Of a stretch of DNA of 25,980 nucleotides, positions 1 through 5,924 are shown in pieces (the stretch's first letter is position 1; each line of letters begins with the position of its first letter). Source of the DNA: a virus; IMG/VR virus record IMGVR_UViG_3300032116_001172, positions 1 to 25,980 of that record; one strand, given 5' to 3'. Made by a program: the position numbers and the translations under genes. The notes below the pieces were generated by a model, which was not told the DNA's origin, ran no database searches, and saw nothing but the letters and a program-made list of their open reading frames with translations.

Positions 1-24
1 TACGGCGAGAATTCTTTGTATCAT
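1..24 (-). CDS. start of an unidentified gene, cut by the window edge
   Basis: Eight codons are visible, beginning MIQRILAV with an ATG at 24-22. A strong Shine-Dalgarno AAAGGAG sits seven bases or so upstream (plus-strand ctccttt at 30-36), so the start is credible. A late-promoter-like octamer lies about 31 bases upstream (55-62), the same distance as for other genes here. The product cannot be named from eight residues. Confidence 0.6.
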
Positions 25-54
25 GCGAGCTCCTTTCATTGTGTGTCGCAAAAA

Positions 55-62
55 TATTTAGA
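55..62 (-). promoter_or_regulatory. late-promoter-like element (TCTAAATA)
   Basis: On the minus strand this reads TCTAAATA, one base from the T4 late consensus TATAAATA. It lies 31 bases before the start codon at 24, like the sites before 7938 (35 bases) and 20052 (34 bases). It sits in the only gap (25-94) between the gene at 95-349 and the edge gene. The single mismatch and AT-rich context make it weaker than the site at 7973-7980. Confidence 0.35.
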
Positions 63-94
63 GCCTTGGAGATGAATTTTGTGTGAATTTTTTG

Positions 95-349
95 TTACAG
101 TTTATAATCCCGTTTCGCATCAAATTCGGCCTGCTCTTCATGGGTACCTAATTCATATCCCTTATCGGACATGAGGTCAGCGGCATTAATACAGAGGTTC
201 AGCATCTCCACGATTCTTTGTGGCACTTCTTTATCTTCGGTCTGGTCTGGTAGATAAAACTCTATCAGGTTACCATGCTCATCCAATACAAAGGCGGTAT
301 GGTTTGCTTCTAATTCTATAATGGTCGGTTCTTTATTTGTTTGGGTCAT
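95..349 (-). CDS. hypothetical small acidic phage protein
   Basis: An 84-residue protein starting MTQTNKEPTI and ending EFDAKRDYKL. It is soluble and acidic, with no signal peptide or membrane segment. A short early stretch, FVLDEHGNLIEFYLPDQ, looks like a beta-hairpin. I placed the start at the internal ATG (349), which gives a 17-base overlap with the upstream gene at 333-734. An ATG at 373 would add eight residues but overlap by 41 bases, and neither start has a good Shine-Dalgarno. It is the last gene of the run that starts at 4031. I recognise no family. Confidence 0.6.
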   Translation of the reverse strand: MTQTNKEPTIIELEANHTAFVLDEHGNLIEFYLPDQTEDKEVPQRIVEMLNLCINAADLMSDKGYELGTHEEQAEFDAKRDYKL

Positions 350-734
350 ATGGATACCACTCTGGCGTTTCATACCATTCTATCTTTTTGTTTGCTTTTT
401 CATACATCCATACCAATTGGCAAAATTCCCATATCTCATCGGTTTCAAAGGTGGATAGCCAATCAGAGAATCTATTCCAATCTTCGGAGCGCATAAGTGG
501 TACGGCCATTTCATCGGGGTATGGCGAATGATTGTGAGGATTAAAGAAATCTATGCGGCCACCAGAATATGATACGGTAATTTCATCATACTCTACAACA
601 TCACCTTTTTTCTTATCGGATATTGGAGAGTTTTGCTCCAGAATCTTTGTAACCTTTTGAGTAAATCCACGGTCACGATACCAATTAAGTGATATTGGTC
701 CCATCCAATTGGTACTATATCTTACACGGTTCAT
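333..734 (-). CDS. hypothetical protein, 133 residues, Trp/Tyr-rich
   Basis: The protein begins MNRVRYSTNWMGPISLNWYRDRG and is unusually rich in tryptophan and tyrosine. Visible stretches are YDEITVSYSGGRIDFFN (about 49-65) and a C-terminal helical part ending EWYETPEWYPYDPNK. It has no membrane segment, signal or metal-binding cluster. Only one base separates it from the stop of the upstream gene at 736-984, so it sits in the same tight run. The opening resembles small unknown proteins I associate with T4-like phages, but I cannot assign a family or function. Confidence 0.7.
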   Translation of the reverse strand: MNRVRYSTNWMGPISLNWYRDRGFTQKVTKILEQNSPISDKKKGDVVEYDEITVSYSGGRIDFFNPHNHSPYPDEMAVPLMRSEDWNRFSDWLSTFETDEIWEFCQLVWMYEKANKKIEWYETPEWYPYDPNK

Positions 735-735
735 T

Positions 736-984
736 TTAAAAGTCCGATTCTAATAATGTTCTTTTCTGTATATTCCAATAATGCGATACGGCCTCTTTGG
801 CAAAATCAAGTGCAATGTAGCGACCAAGTAACTCTTCGGTATTTCGCACAATTGCAACGGCCATGTAGATTTTGGTGTGGGCTATATTATGCACCTGACC
901 TATAATTTGACCATTTTCGGTATTATAGTAATAGTGCGTATTATGCTCTGCGTCCTTCCAATCACATTTCACGGGTTTCTCCAT
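736..984 (-). CDS. hypothetical protein, 82 residues
   Basis: Begins MEKPVKCDWKDAEHNTHYYY and ends SHYWNIQKRTLLESDF. The middle (GQIIGQVHNIAHTKIYMAV) looks like beta-strands and the C-terminal half is helical (ALDFAKEAVSHYW). There is no membrane segment. The start overlaps the end of the 52-residue gene at 969-1127 by 16 bases, and the stop is one base before the gene at 333-734. The function is unknown. This type of compact ~80-residue protein is common in early regions of T4-like phages. Confidence 0.7.
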   Translation of the reverse strand: MEKPVKCDWKDAEHNTHYYYNTENGQIIGQVHNIAHTKIYMAVAIVRNTEELLGRYIALDFAKEAVSHYWNIQKRTLLESDF

Positions 985-1127
985 TCACAAAAGGTATTGT
1001 ATTTCTGTTTTGGGTGCTGCTGTGTATATTTCTTCCATGCGGCCTGACAATCGGGAGCTGTCATTTTTGGCCCTAGGTCATTGGTCACACCGTTTAATAC
1101 CAATATCAGGACCCAAGCCTTGACCAT
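969..1127 (-). CDS. small secreted or membrane-anchored peptide, 52 residues
   Basis: A short gene running from ATG at 1127 to TGA at 969. The product begins MVKAWVLILVLNGVTN, a positively charged N-terminus followed by a hydrophobic stretch like a signal peptide or anchor. The rest is polar, with two cysteines (C27 and C48) that could form a disulfide outside the cytoplasm. Its ATG overlaps the stop of the upstream gene as TAATG (1129-1125), the coupling arrangement used throughout this window, and this is the main argument that it is real. Function unknown. Confidence 0.65.
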   Translation of the reverse strand: MVKAWVLILVLNGVTNDLGPKMTAPDCQAAWKKYTQQHPKQKYNTFCEWRNP

Positions 1128-1330
1128 TAGATACGGCGTTGGCAGGTATAGCCTTGGTCACCGATACGAAATGCGTTGAGGAATTTACAATCATTTATAA
1201 TTTTACCTTCAACAACAAAAATACCAATGAGTATGCCAAGTATCAATGCAATTACAATGCCAAGTGATGCAGCCCACCAGCCTTTAAACTTCAAAATAAA
1301 ATCTTTAATGCTAATTAAATCATTACTCAT
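1127..1330 (-). CDS. small single-pass membrane protein
   Basis: A 67-residue protein, MSNDLISIKDFILKFKG, followed by a hydrophobic segment (about residues 18-40, WWAASLGIVIALILGILIG) and a short polar tail with two cysteines (NDCKFLN, GYTCQRRI). I chose the ATG at 1330, which overlaps the upstream gene by eight bases. An ATG at 1336 would add Met-Lys. The topology suggests a cytoplasmic N-terminus and a small periplasmic tail. Its stop overlaps the next start (TAATG), and the next gene also encodes a small two-cysteine exported peptide, so the two may act together. Function unknown. Confidence 0.65.
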   Translation of the reverse strand: MSNDLISIKDFILKFKGWWAASLGIVIALILGILIGIFVVEGKIINDCKFLNAFRIGDQGYTCQRRI

Positions 1331-1505
1331 TTTCATACCCCGTAGGTGGTTTTAATATAATTGGAATTGGCGGTTTCTTTAATGCTTCTGCAGCCGCCTC
1401 TTCTAATGATTTCAATACACGAGCCTTTTTATTTCCTTGGTAGGACTTTGGATTCATCCAATCTGGTAATGGCTCTTCATCGGGTTCGCCCCAATAGTTT
1501 TTCAT
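1323..1505 (-). CDS. hypothetical protein, 60 residues, proline-rich
   Basis: Begins MKNYWGEPDEEPLPDWMNPK and ends with a proline-rich stretch, KKPPIPIILKPPTGYENE. The central part (ARVLKSLEEAAAEALKK) is a likely helix. It has no signal peptide or transmembrane segment. The ATG overlaps the stop of the DUF3445 gene as ATGA (1505-1502), so translation is probably coupled. I do not recognise the family. Confidence 0.65.
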   Translation of the reverse strand: MKNYWGEPDEEPLPDWMNPKSYQGNKKARVLKSLEEAAAEALKKPPIPIILKPPTGYENE

Positions 1506-2215
1506 GGGTTTGCTCCTAGTATTTCTATGACATGGTGTAAATCTTTATAGCCTAGTATTTCATTTGACATACTGTATACCGATTGTCGTATTTTCTCAAT
1601 ATCTACTGACAACAACGGCACGGTATAGGTTCGTATAAAAAACAATGCTGCATCGCCAAGTGGTACGGTTACTTGTCTTTCGGCTCTATACCACATATTC
1701 TCTAGTTTCTCATCGGTCCATGGCTTTTTATTGCTTGGGTGCCGATTGAGGTCAGCAGAGTTCGTTACAGTCCATACAGAGCGTATAAACGGCCCTTTTT
1801 GTGTAATCATTGTAGCAATATGGTCGGCCGCTTTCATTATCATTTCATTGTCGGCCACCGGCTCATGTATCTCTGCAAATGTTTTATTGACCTTCTCGGT
1901 CGGATTCCAACCTGATGGAAAGCATACAGATGCCATTTGTAACGACAACCTGCCTTTTATATCAGGTGCAAATACAACAAAGTCCTCCTGATATTTAGCA
2001 ATGGCCTCTTCTACTGTATTGCATTGTAGATAGGTCAATACTTTATCTCTTAGGTGTGGATTCCAATTGTTACCATAGGCCTGTGCCATGATTTTTTGTT
2101 TCTGCTCAATGTAAGCACCATAATCTTTGTCTTGGTATGTAATTGGCTCATTTTCACCAAGTGGTCGCATATTGGGCCTCATACGATAAGGCACATCAAT
2201 TTCAAAGGGCATCAT
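1502..2215 (-). CDS. DUF3445 / heme-dependent oxidative N-demethylase-like protein
   Basis: A 237-residue protein with the recurring motifs I know from the DUF3445 family: a VCFPSGWNP block (97-105), FAEIHEPV (113-120), an RSVWTVTN block (145-152) and RAERQVTVPLGDAALFFIRT (177-196) followed by YTVPLLSV. Characterised relatives bind heme and belong to oxidative N-demethylase systems for methylated amines. Bacterial members are usually somewhat longer, so this is a compact form. The ATG overlaps the stop of a 2OG-Fe(II) oxygenase gene (ATGA at 2215-2212), pairing two predicted iron-dependent oxidising proteins. No separate reductase or ferredoxin subunit is visible. Family assignment is by remembered motif. 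The reaction in a phage setting is unknown. Confidence 0.75.
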   Translation of the reverse strand: MMPFEIDVPYRMRPNMRPLGENEPITYQDKDYGAYIEQKQKIMAQAYGNNWNPHLRDKVLTYLQCNTVEEAIAKYQEDFVVFAPDIKGRLSLQMASVCFPSGWNPTEKVNKTFAEIHEPVADNEMIMKAADHIATMITQKGPFIRSVWTVTNSADLNRHPSNKKPWTDEKLENMWYRAERQVTVPLGDAALFFIRTYTVPLLSVDIEKIRQSVYSMSNEILGYKDLHHVIEILGANP

Positions 2216-2778
2216 TTTTTTATATTGATATTAATAATTGCACGAGGTCCTGTTTTTGGTTGAAGTGCGGTGTGCCAATGCATACCGTCAAATATAACCA
2301 TGCGACCTTTCTTTGGTTTTATACGAGTGAATTCTTTGAGGTCATTAAATGTAGGAATGTCATCTTTACTTTTCATCTTATTGTTGTAAATGACGGTCTC
2401 AGCATCATTGTCAACCACATAATAGAGCATAACCCAATGCGGTTCAAATAAATCAATGTGCGGTGTATCAATATCTTGGCCTGTGTAGGTTGAATCAAGT
2501 GGTAATTGTAGAAATGACCGTATTTGAATTACATCAACTTCTTTTTTCTTTAATGCCAATGCACCGTTTGTAATCAGAGGTTCAATGAGGTTTAGATATT
2601 GTGATTTTTCGGCGCCTCTTGCAAACCAATGTAGGAAACCAGGTCTTTGCTGATAATTGTTTTTGTCACCATACGAGGCATCAGGCGTATAATACCATGG
2701 AAAATTCAGGCTAAACAATTGCTTTGCTATATTGTTTGCAGCCCACGAATCAATCACATCATCAATTAAGTATATCAT
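2212..2778 (-). CDS. 2-oxoglutarate/Fe(II)-dependent oxygenase
   Basis: A 188-residue protein with the prolyl-4-hydroxylase-type facial triad: H107-x-D109 (TPHIDLFEPHW), a distal histidine in GMHWHTALQ (H169, with H167 as alternative), and R179 ten residues later for the 2-oxoglutarate carboxylate. Spacing and the strand-rich ending (RAIININIKK) fit a double-stranded beta-helix. Enzymes of this kind hydroxylate proteins, nucleic acids or small molecules, and are frequent in large T4-like phages, usually with unknown substrate. Two bases separate it from the upstream gene, and its stop overlaps the start of the DUF3445 gene. The ATG at 2778 lacks a strong Shine-Dalgarno. Confidence 0.85.
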   Translation of the reverse strand: MIYLIDDVIDSWAANNIAKQLFSLNFPWYYTPDASYGDKNNYQQRPGFLHWFARGAEKSQYLNLIEPLITNGALALKKKEVDVIQIRSFLQLPLDSTYTGQDIDTPHIDLFEPHWVMLYYVVDNDAETVIYNNKMKSKDDIPTFNDLKEFTRIKPKKGRMVIFDGMHWHTALQPKTGPRAIININIKK

Positions 2779-2780
2779 AA

Positions 2781-3062
2781 TTAAAATAAATCTTTTTGTA
2801 ATTGAACCCCATATGGAACACCAGACACACGAACCATATCCAAATCTACCTGAACCATGCTGTGTGCTGCTAGTAGTTGCTCAATGATTTCTTTTAGTTC
2901 TCTTTTATGTTTCTTTTCATGCTCAGATAATGGCCATTGGCGTATTTCTGCATCTAACCATGTGACCCATTGTTCAAGTGATTCTTTATTCTTCAGTATT
3001 GTATGATTGACACGGCGTAGGTCACGAAGCTCGCCAACATATCGTTCTATTTCATTGTTCAT
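2781..3062 (-). CDS. hypothetical helical/coiled-coil protein
   Basis: A 93-residue protein, MNNEIERYVGELRDLRRVNH, predicted almost entirely helical with charged heptad-like patterns through about residue 70 (KNKESLEQWVTWLDAEIRQW, HEKKHKRELKEIIEQLLAAH). The C-terminus (VRVSGVPYGVQLQKDLF) is different in character. Its ATG overlaps the upstream stop (ATGA at 3062-3059). No signal or membrane part is seen. I know no family for it; a small oligomeric regulator or host-takeover protein would fit, but that is a guess. Confidence 0.65.
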   Translation of the reverse strand: MNNEIERYVGELRDLRRVNHTILKNKESLEQWVTWLDAEIRQWPLSEHEKKHKRELKEIIEQLLAAHSMVQVDLDMVRVSGVPYGVQLQKDLF

Positions 3063-3283
3063 TGGAGTGTCCTTTGCTCAAGTTCTAGGTGCCTTTTGTT
3101 TGCAATTGAATGTAAAAGCTTATAAAAATCTTCTTCACTACTTACACTTTCATTCATACGAATTAAACGAGCTAAAACAATGCCTGCCAGATTGATTGGT
3201 ATCATATCGGTCTCTTTGATTTTTTCAAAAAGAAAGTTGTCAATTTCATAACTAATTTTTACGAGCTCTTCATCTGTAACCAT
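3059..3283 (-). CDS. hypothetical protein, 74 residues
   Basis: Begins MVTDEELVKISYEIDNFLFE and continues as an acidic, helix-rich protein ending ANKRHLELEQRTLQ. It overlaps the 3' end of the metallopeptidase-like gene by 25 bases. The ATG at 3283 is preceded by AAAGG at about ten bases, a usable ribosome site. No motif indicates a function. Confidence 0.6.
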   Translation of the reverse strand: MVTDEELVKISYEIDNFLFEKIKETDMIPINLAGIVLARLIRMNESVSSEEDFYKLLHSIANKRHLELEQRTLQ

Positions 3284-3675
3284 TTTTTATACAACCTTTC
3301 TTCGTTTCTAAAAGCTTCTTTTTCCCATGGTCGCTTGTGATAGGGCACCGAATCATGGTCTAATTTACGAGACAACCATTTTGTACCAAGCTCATCAATC
3401 TCACCGTAGGCATATTGCTTGACATGAGTAAATTCATGCGCCAAAGTTTTAATTGTTTGTTTCTCTGACATACCGTGTAGTAACTCTAATGTAAACTCTC
3501 TTGGTTTGCCTTTGCTATTATGCCCATCCACTTCTGTAAAGCCATAGACAGGCAAACGCTTCGTAAACTTTATATTTACTATTATATGCGATTTGAGTTG
3601 TTTTGTCAATAGTTCTGTGGCAAAAAACTCTATGGCTGAGGCCTGAGTTTTGTTATATTTGCCAATGACTATCAT
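3259..3675 (-). CDS. HExxH zinc metallopeptidase-like protein
   Basis: A 138-residue protein with the zinc-peptidase signature HEFTH (H80, E81, H84) in TLAHEFTHVKQYAYGE. The two histidines would bind zinc and E81 would activate water. A downstream RPWEKEAFRNEE stretch (115-126) supplies a possible glutamate third ligand. The overall pattern resembles small phage SprT/M48-like putative peptidases. There is no signal peptide or membrane helix, so it probably acts in the cytoplasm. The ATG overlaps the upstream stop (ATGA, 3675-3672). Substrate unknown; a structural (non-catalytic) zinc fold remains possible. Confidence 0.65.
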   Translation of the reverse strand: MIVIGKYNKTQASAIEFFATELLTKQLKSHIIVNIKFTKRLPVYGFTEVDGHNSKGKPREFTLELLHGMSEKQTIKTLAHEFTHVKQYAYGEIDELGTKWLSRKLDHDSVPYHKRPWEKEAFRNEERLYKKWLQMKSS

Positions 3676-4031
3676 CGTCTTTGCTGAGGTTTAGGCTGGG
3701 GTAACTGAGGTAATGTTTTCCAATATTCAATCCACTTGTCTTGCTCGGCACTTCGCATGATTTCAGCATCAAGTAATCGCCGTGTTTCAGCGGCATTTTC
3801 ATTTGTTTTGCTGAGATTTTGTTGTGTATCGTGCAGCTTCTTGTCAATACCAGTCATTCGTTGGTCCATGAGAACAATTCGCTCTTTGAAATACTGCACA
3901 TCATTACCACGGGACCAGGTAATACCAAGAAGAACGGCACAGGTACAAAAGAGAATAACGGCAAGAATGGCAAACATTTCAGCCTTCTCACGGTCGGTAA
4001 AAGACAATAGTTCGGCAATGATATTTTTCAT
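3672..4031 (-). CDS. membrane-anchored coiled-coil protein (i-spanin-like topology)
   Basis: A 119-residue protein with an N-terminal cytoplasmic part (KNIIAELLSFTDREKAEMF), one transmembrane segment (about 20-39, FAILAVILFCTCAVLLGITW), a long predicted coiled coil (45-105) and a proline/glutamine tail (LPQLPQPKPQQRR). That is the architecture of inner-membrane spanins. However, no lipoprotein partner is adjacent, and a better spanin pair lies at 18015-18706. It is the first gene after the promoter-like element at 4038-4071. The ATG has no Shine-Dalgarno and lies only seven bases past the -10 hexamer, so it may be leaderless. Function unproven. Confidence 0.65.
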   Translation of the reverse strand: MKNIIAELLSFTDREKAEMFAILAVILFCTCAVLLGITWSRGNDVQYFKERIVLMDQRMTGIDKKLHDTQQNLSKTNENAAETRRLLDAEIMRSAEQDKWIEYWKTLPQLPQPKPQQRR

Positions 4032-4037
4032 ACAGCT

Positions 4038-4071
4038 ATTATATCACAGGCAAATAACAAAAAGAGGCAAA
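4038..4071 (-). promoter_or_regulatory. promoter with extended -10 and upstream TTTGCCTC box
   Basis: Reading leftward, TTTGCCTC (4071-4064) is followed after exactly 20 bases by TATAAT (4043-4038). The -10 is preceded by TGA, making an extended -10 (TGnTATAAT). The same octamer, spacing and hexamer occur at 8613-8646. It would start transcription near 4031 and drive the small-gene run down to 95. The box does not sit at the usual sigma-70 -35 position, so a phage-encoded or extended -10-dependent mode is likely. No promoter assay is implied. Confidence 0.55.
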
Positions 4072-4073
4072 GG

Positions 4074-5039
4074 TTAATTAACGGTGTAAGTTGTGTTACC
4101 ACCAAAGAAATTATTGGTACTAAATGTGCTATCTCCAGTAAAAGTATGAATTATGTAACCTGGAGAAGTTGTTACTGTACCGCCAGTAGCTTGTTGGCCT
4201 CCAGAATCATTGTAACGAATGATTACGATGCCTGTACCCCCAGAAGCACCGGCAGCTGGATTATCTTGTCCTGTACCGCCTCCGCCTCCGCCGCCAGTAT
4301 TTGTTGTTCCAGGTGTTCCTTGGCCACCAAAATGACCTCCTGTACCGCCGCCGCCACTGCCGCCTGGAGCACCAGGTGAAACTTGAGAACAACCGCCGCC
4401 ACCACCTCCTGCATAAGTTGCTGGTGTACCAGATGGTGCTATTGTTGTGGTTACTCCATTTCCTCCAGTGCCTCCAGCAGCTGCTGGAGCAGGAGCTGCA
4501 CTTCCTGGTGCTCCTGCACCGCCGCCGCCACCGCCGCCGCTGTTTCCAGCTCCAATTCCATTTCCACCATTATTTCCTTGTCCAGGAGTTCCAGGACCGC
4601 CAGATGGAGATACGCCAGGAGAAATTTCTCCAGCTCCGCCGCCACCTGAGCCACCACTTGATGCTGCGCTTAGGCTTTGGCCGCCTCGGCCACCACCAAT
4701 AGATGTAACTAAAGCTGTTGTTGATGCAACATTAATAAAAGAATAAGAACCACTTACCGAAACAGGAGTTGGATTAGTACCTCCAGGTCCACTAGCACCA
4801 ACAACAATAGAATATGAAGTTGATTTTGATAAAGAAAAATTAGATCCTTGACTGAATCCACCAGCACCTCCGCCGCCGCCATGATTAGCTCCGCCGCCGC
4901 CGCCGCCAGCAACTACAACATAATCAACAACAGTATTTGCTGGAATTGCAGCATTTAATCCTGTTGGAAATTTGTAGCCTGTTGGCCGTGATGAGCGTAA
5001 GCTATCTGAATTTGGAACATTAAGAAAACGAATCGGCAT
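4074..5039 (-). CDS. glycine-rich tail fibre/adhesin protein (copy A)
   Basis: A 321-residue protein. The N-terminus (MPIRFLNVPNS...RPTGYKFPTGL) leads into a VDYVVVAGGGGGG strand, then about 200 residues dominated by poly-glycine blocks. It closes with GIVIIRYND, SPGYIIHTFTGD and a short aromatic/Thr tail. Glycine-run domains of this kind form polyglycine-II bundles in some T-even tail-tip adhesins (S16 gp38 type), so host-surface recognition is likely but not shown. It is a clear paralogue of the protein at 5925-7019: both ends match closely and the glycine-rich middle diverges in length. The start overlaps the upstream stop as TAATG. Reverse-frame open frames over it are glycine-codon artefacts. 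Confidence 0.85.
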   Translation of the reverse strand: MPIRFLNVPNSDSLRSSRPTGYKFPTGLNAAIPANTVVDYVVVAGGGGGGANHGGGGGAGGFSQGSNFSLSKSTSYSIVVGASGPGGTNPTPVSVSGSYSFINVASTTALVTSIGGGRGGQSLSAASSGGSGGGGAGEISPGVSPSGGPGTPGQGNNGGNGIGAGNSGGGGGGGAGAPGSAAPAPAAAGGTGGNGVTTTIAPSGTPATYAGGGGGGCSQVSPGAPGGSGGGGTGGHFGGQGTPGTTNTGGGGGGGTGQDNPAAGASGGTGIVIIRYNDSGGQQATGGTVTTSPGYIIHTFTGDSTFSTNNFFGGNTTYTVN

Positions 5040-5377
5040 TATGATATCTCCACGCCAAAAGCTGAGATTGCCAAGCTACCATTATTTGTATTGGCTGCTA
5101 CAACCGTACCAGCTGGCAATGTTAAAGGAAAATCTAGTATAACTGTATCTCCAGAAGGAGCAATAGAACCACGCATTACAAAGTGTCTTGGTAATGGTGA
5201 ACTGGAATTGTCCGTAGAAGGAACAACAATAATACTATATGAAGCATTTGCATCACCGGTATTATCTACATGAATTGCGTTTACAACAGCTGCGGTGGAT
5301 GCTGGTACCACATAGACATTTGTTTGTGTATTGGCAGTTGGATTAATCTGACCAAGAATTGTATGAATATTTGGCAT
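5039..5377 (-). CDS. small tail-associated ILGQ...GVEI domain protein (copy A)
   Basis: A 112-residue protein opening MPNIHTILGQINPTANTQTN and closing AISAFGVEIS, with a strand-rich core containing VYVVPASTAA and SIIVVPSTDNSSSPLP. By eye it aligns nearly end to end with the protein at 7019-7354. The same ILGQ...GVEI frame recurs in the larger proteins at 5377-5892 and 7354-7938. It sits between a larger family member and the glycine-rich adhesin, with TAATG overlaps on both sides. It is probably a virion component of the distal tail or fibre, for instance a connector or chaperone-like subunit, but that is inferred from context only. Confidence 0.75.
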   Translation of the reverse strand: MPNIHTILGQINPTANTQTNVYVVPASTAAVVNAIHVDNTGDANASYSIIVVPSTDNSSSPLPRHFVMRGSIAPSGDTVILDFPLTLPAGTVVAANTNNGSLAISAFGVEIS

Positions 5378-5892
5378 TAGATTATCTCCACACCATAAGC
5401 ATTGACAGAAACATTTGCATTTGTAGCATTTGCACCTGTAATGTTTGCTGAAAGAATTGAACCAACATTAAGTGAAATTCTTGGTTCTAGCACCAATGTT
5501 TCTGCGGCACCAAGAGCATAACTTGTTACAATAAAGTTTCTTGTTGCTACTGCTGAACCACTTAGGTTTGCAGCTACATTGACTGATACTGTATTTGCAC
5601 TTTGATTGCATACAGTAATTGTGGTGACCATTGTATTTGTAGCTGCAGGTACCGTATAGATGGTAGTAAGAACATTTGCTGTTGGTTGCACTTGACCTAG
5701 AATTTTGTATGGAAGGCGACCAGCAGCTGAATCAGGAATAACGCCAACCGCAGAAGAAACGACCGAAAGTTGACCGTTGGAAATTGCAGCGCCAGGAGCT
5801 AACTTTGCAGCCGTGATTGTTGCGTCAGCTATATCGGACCCAACAATACTCCCTGCGGCTATCTCATTTCCTGTGACTTGTTGTAATGGCAT
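5377..5892 (-). CDS. tail-associated protein with ILGQ...GVEI domain (copy A)
   Basis: A 171-residue protein. An N-terminal part (MPLQQVTGNEIAAGSIVGSD, then ATITAAKLAPG) has the ITAAKLAPG-type repeat common in phage tail-fibre shafts. The C-terminal domain runs from YKILGQVQPTAN (about 63) to VNAYGVEII. It is paralogous to the 194-residue protein at 7354-7938, with TITAAKLAPG, SNGQLSVV and the ending conserved. The ATG at 5892 has AAGGAA about ten bases upstream, and a late-promoter-like element lies at 5914-5921, so this is the first gene of module copy A. A role in fibre assembly or attachment is inferred. Confidence 0.75.
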   Translation of the reverse strand: MPLQQVTGNEIAAGSIVGSDIADATITAAKLAPGAAISNGQLSVVSSAVGVIPDSAAGRLPYKILGQVQPTANVLTTIYTVPAATNTMVTTITVCNQSANTVSVNVAANLSGSAVATRNFIVTSYALGAAETLVLEPRISLNVGSILSANITGANATNANVSVNAYGVEII

Positions 5893-5913
5893 TAAGTGAT
5901 TCCTTGAGTATTA

Positions 5914-5921
5914 TATTTATT
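5914..5921 (-). promoter_or_regulatory. late-promoter-like element (AATAAATA)
   Basis: The minus strand reads AATAAATA, one base from TATAAATA, in the 32-base gap between the two tail modules and 22 bases before the start at 5892. The spacing is shorter than at the other candidate sites, so this is a modest call. It would allow copy A to be transcribed separately from copy B. Confidence 0.35.
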
Positions 5922-5924
5922 GTG

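Larger units (their letters stand above)
4074..5892 (-). repeat. tandem three-gene tail module, copy A
   Basis: The order (larger ILGQ protein, small ILGQ protein, glycine-rich adhesin) is repeated directly at 5925-7938. All three products are paralogous to their counterparts by eye, and the TAATG junctions are preserved. This is an ancient gene duplication at protein level rather than a recent DNA repeat, because synonymous sites and the glycine-rich cores differ. Confidence 0.8.

Noticed and set aside
3653-3847. A 64-residue minus-strand frame overlapping the TM coiled-coil gene
   Set aside because: It is fully covered by two better-supported genes with an ATGA junction, and its start has no ribosome site.
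4146-4746. Plus-strand open frames over the first glycine-rich gene, some proline-rich
   Set aside because: They are the complements of glycine codon runs (ccgccg), lack ribosome sites and contradict the uniform minus-strand layout.
4260-4900. Clusters of ccgccgccg resembling a simple repeat or CRISPR-like array
   Set aside because: They have no constant spacer length and no repeat unit. They encode poly-glycine in the real frame.
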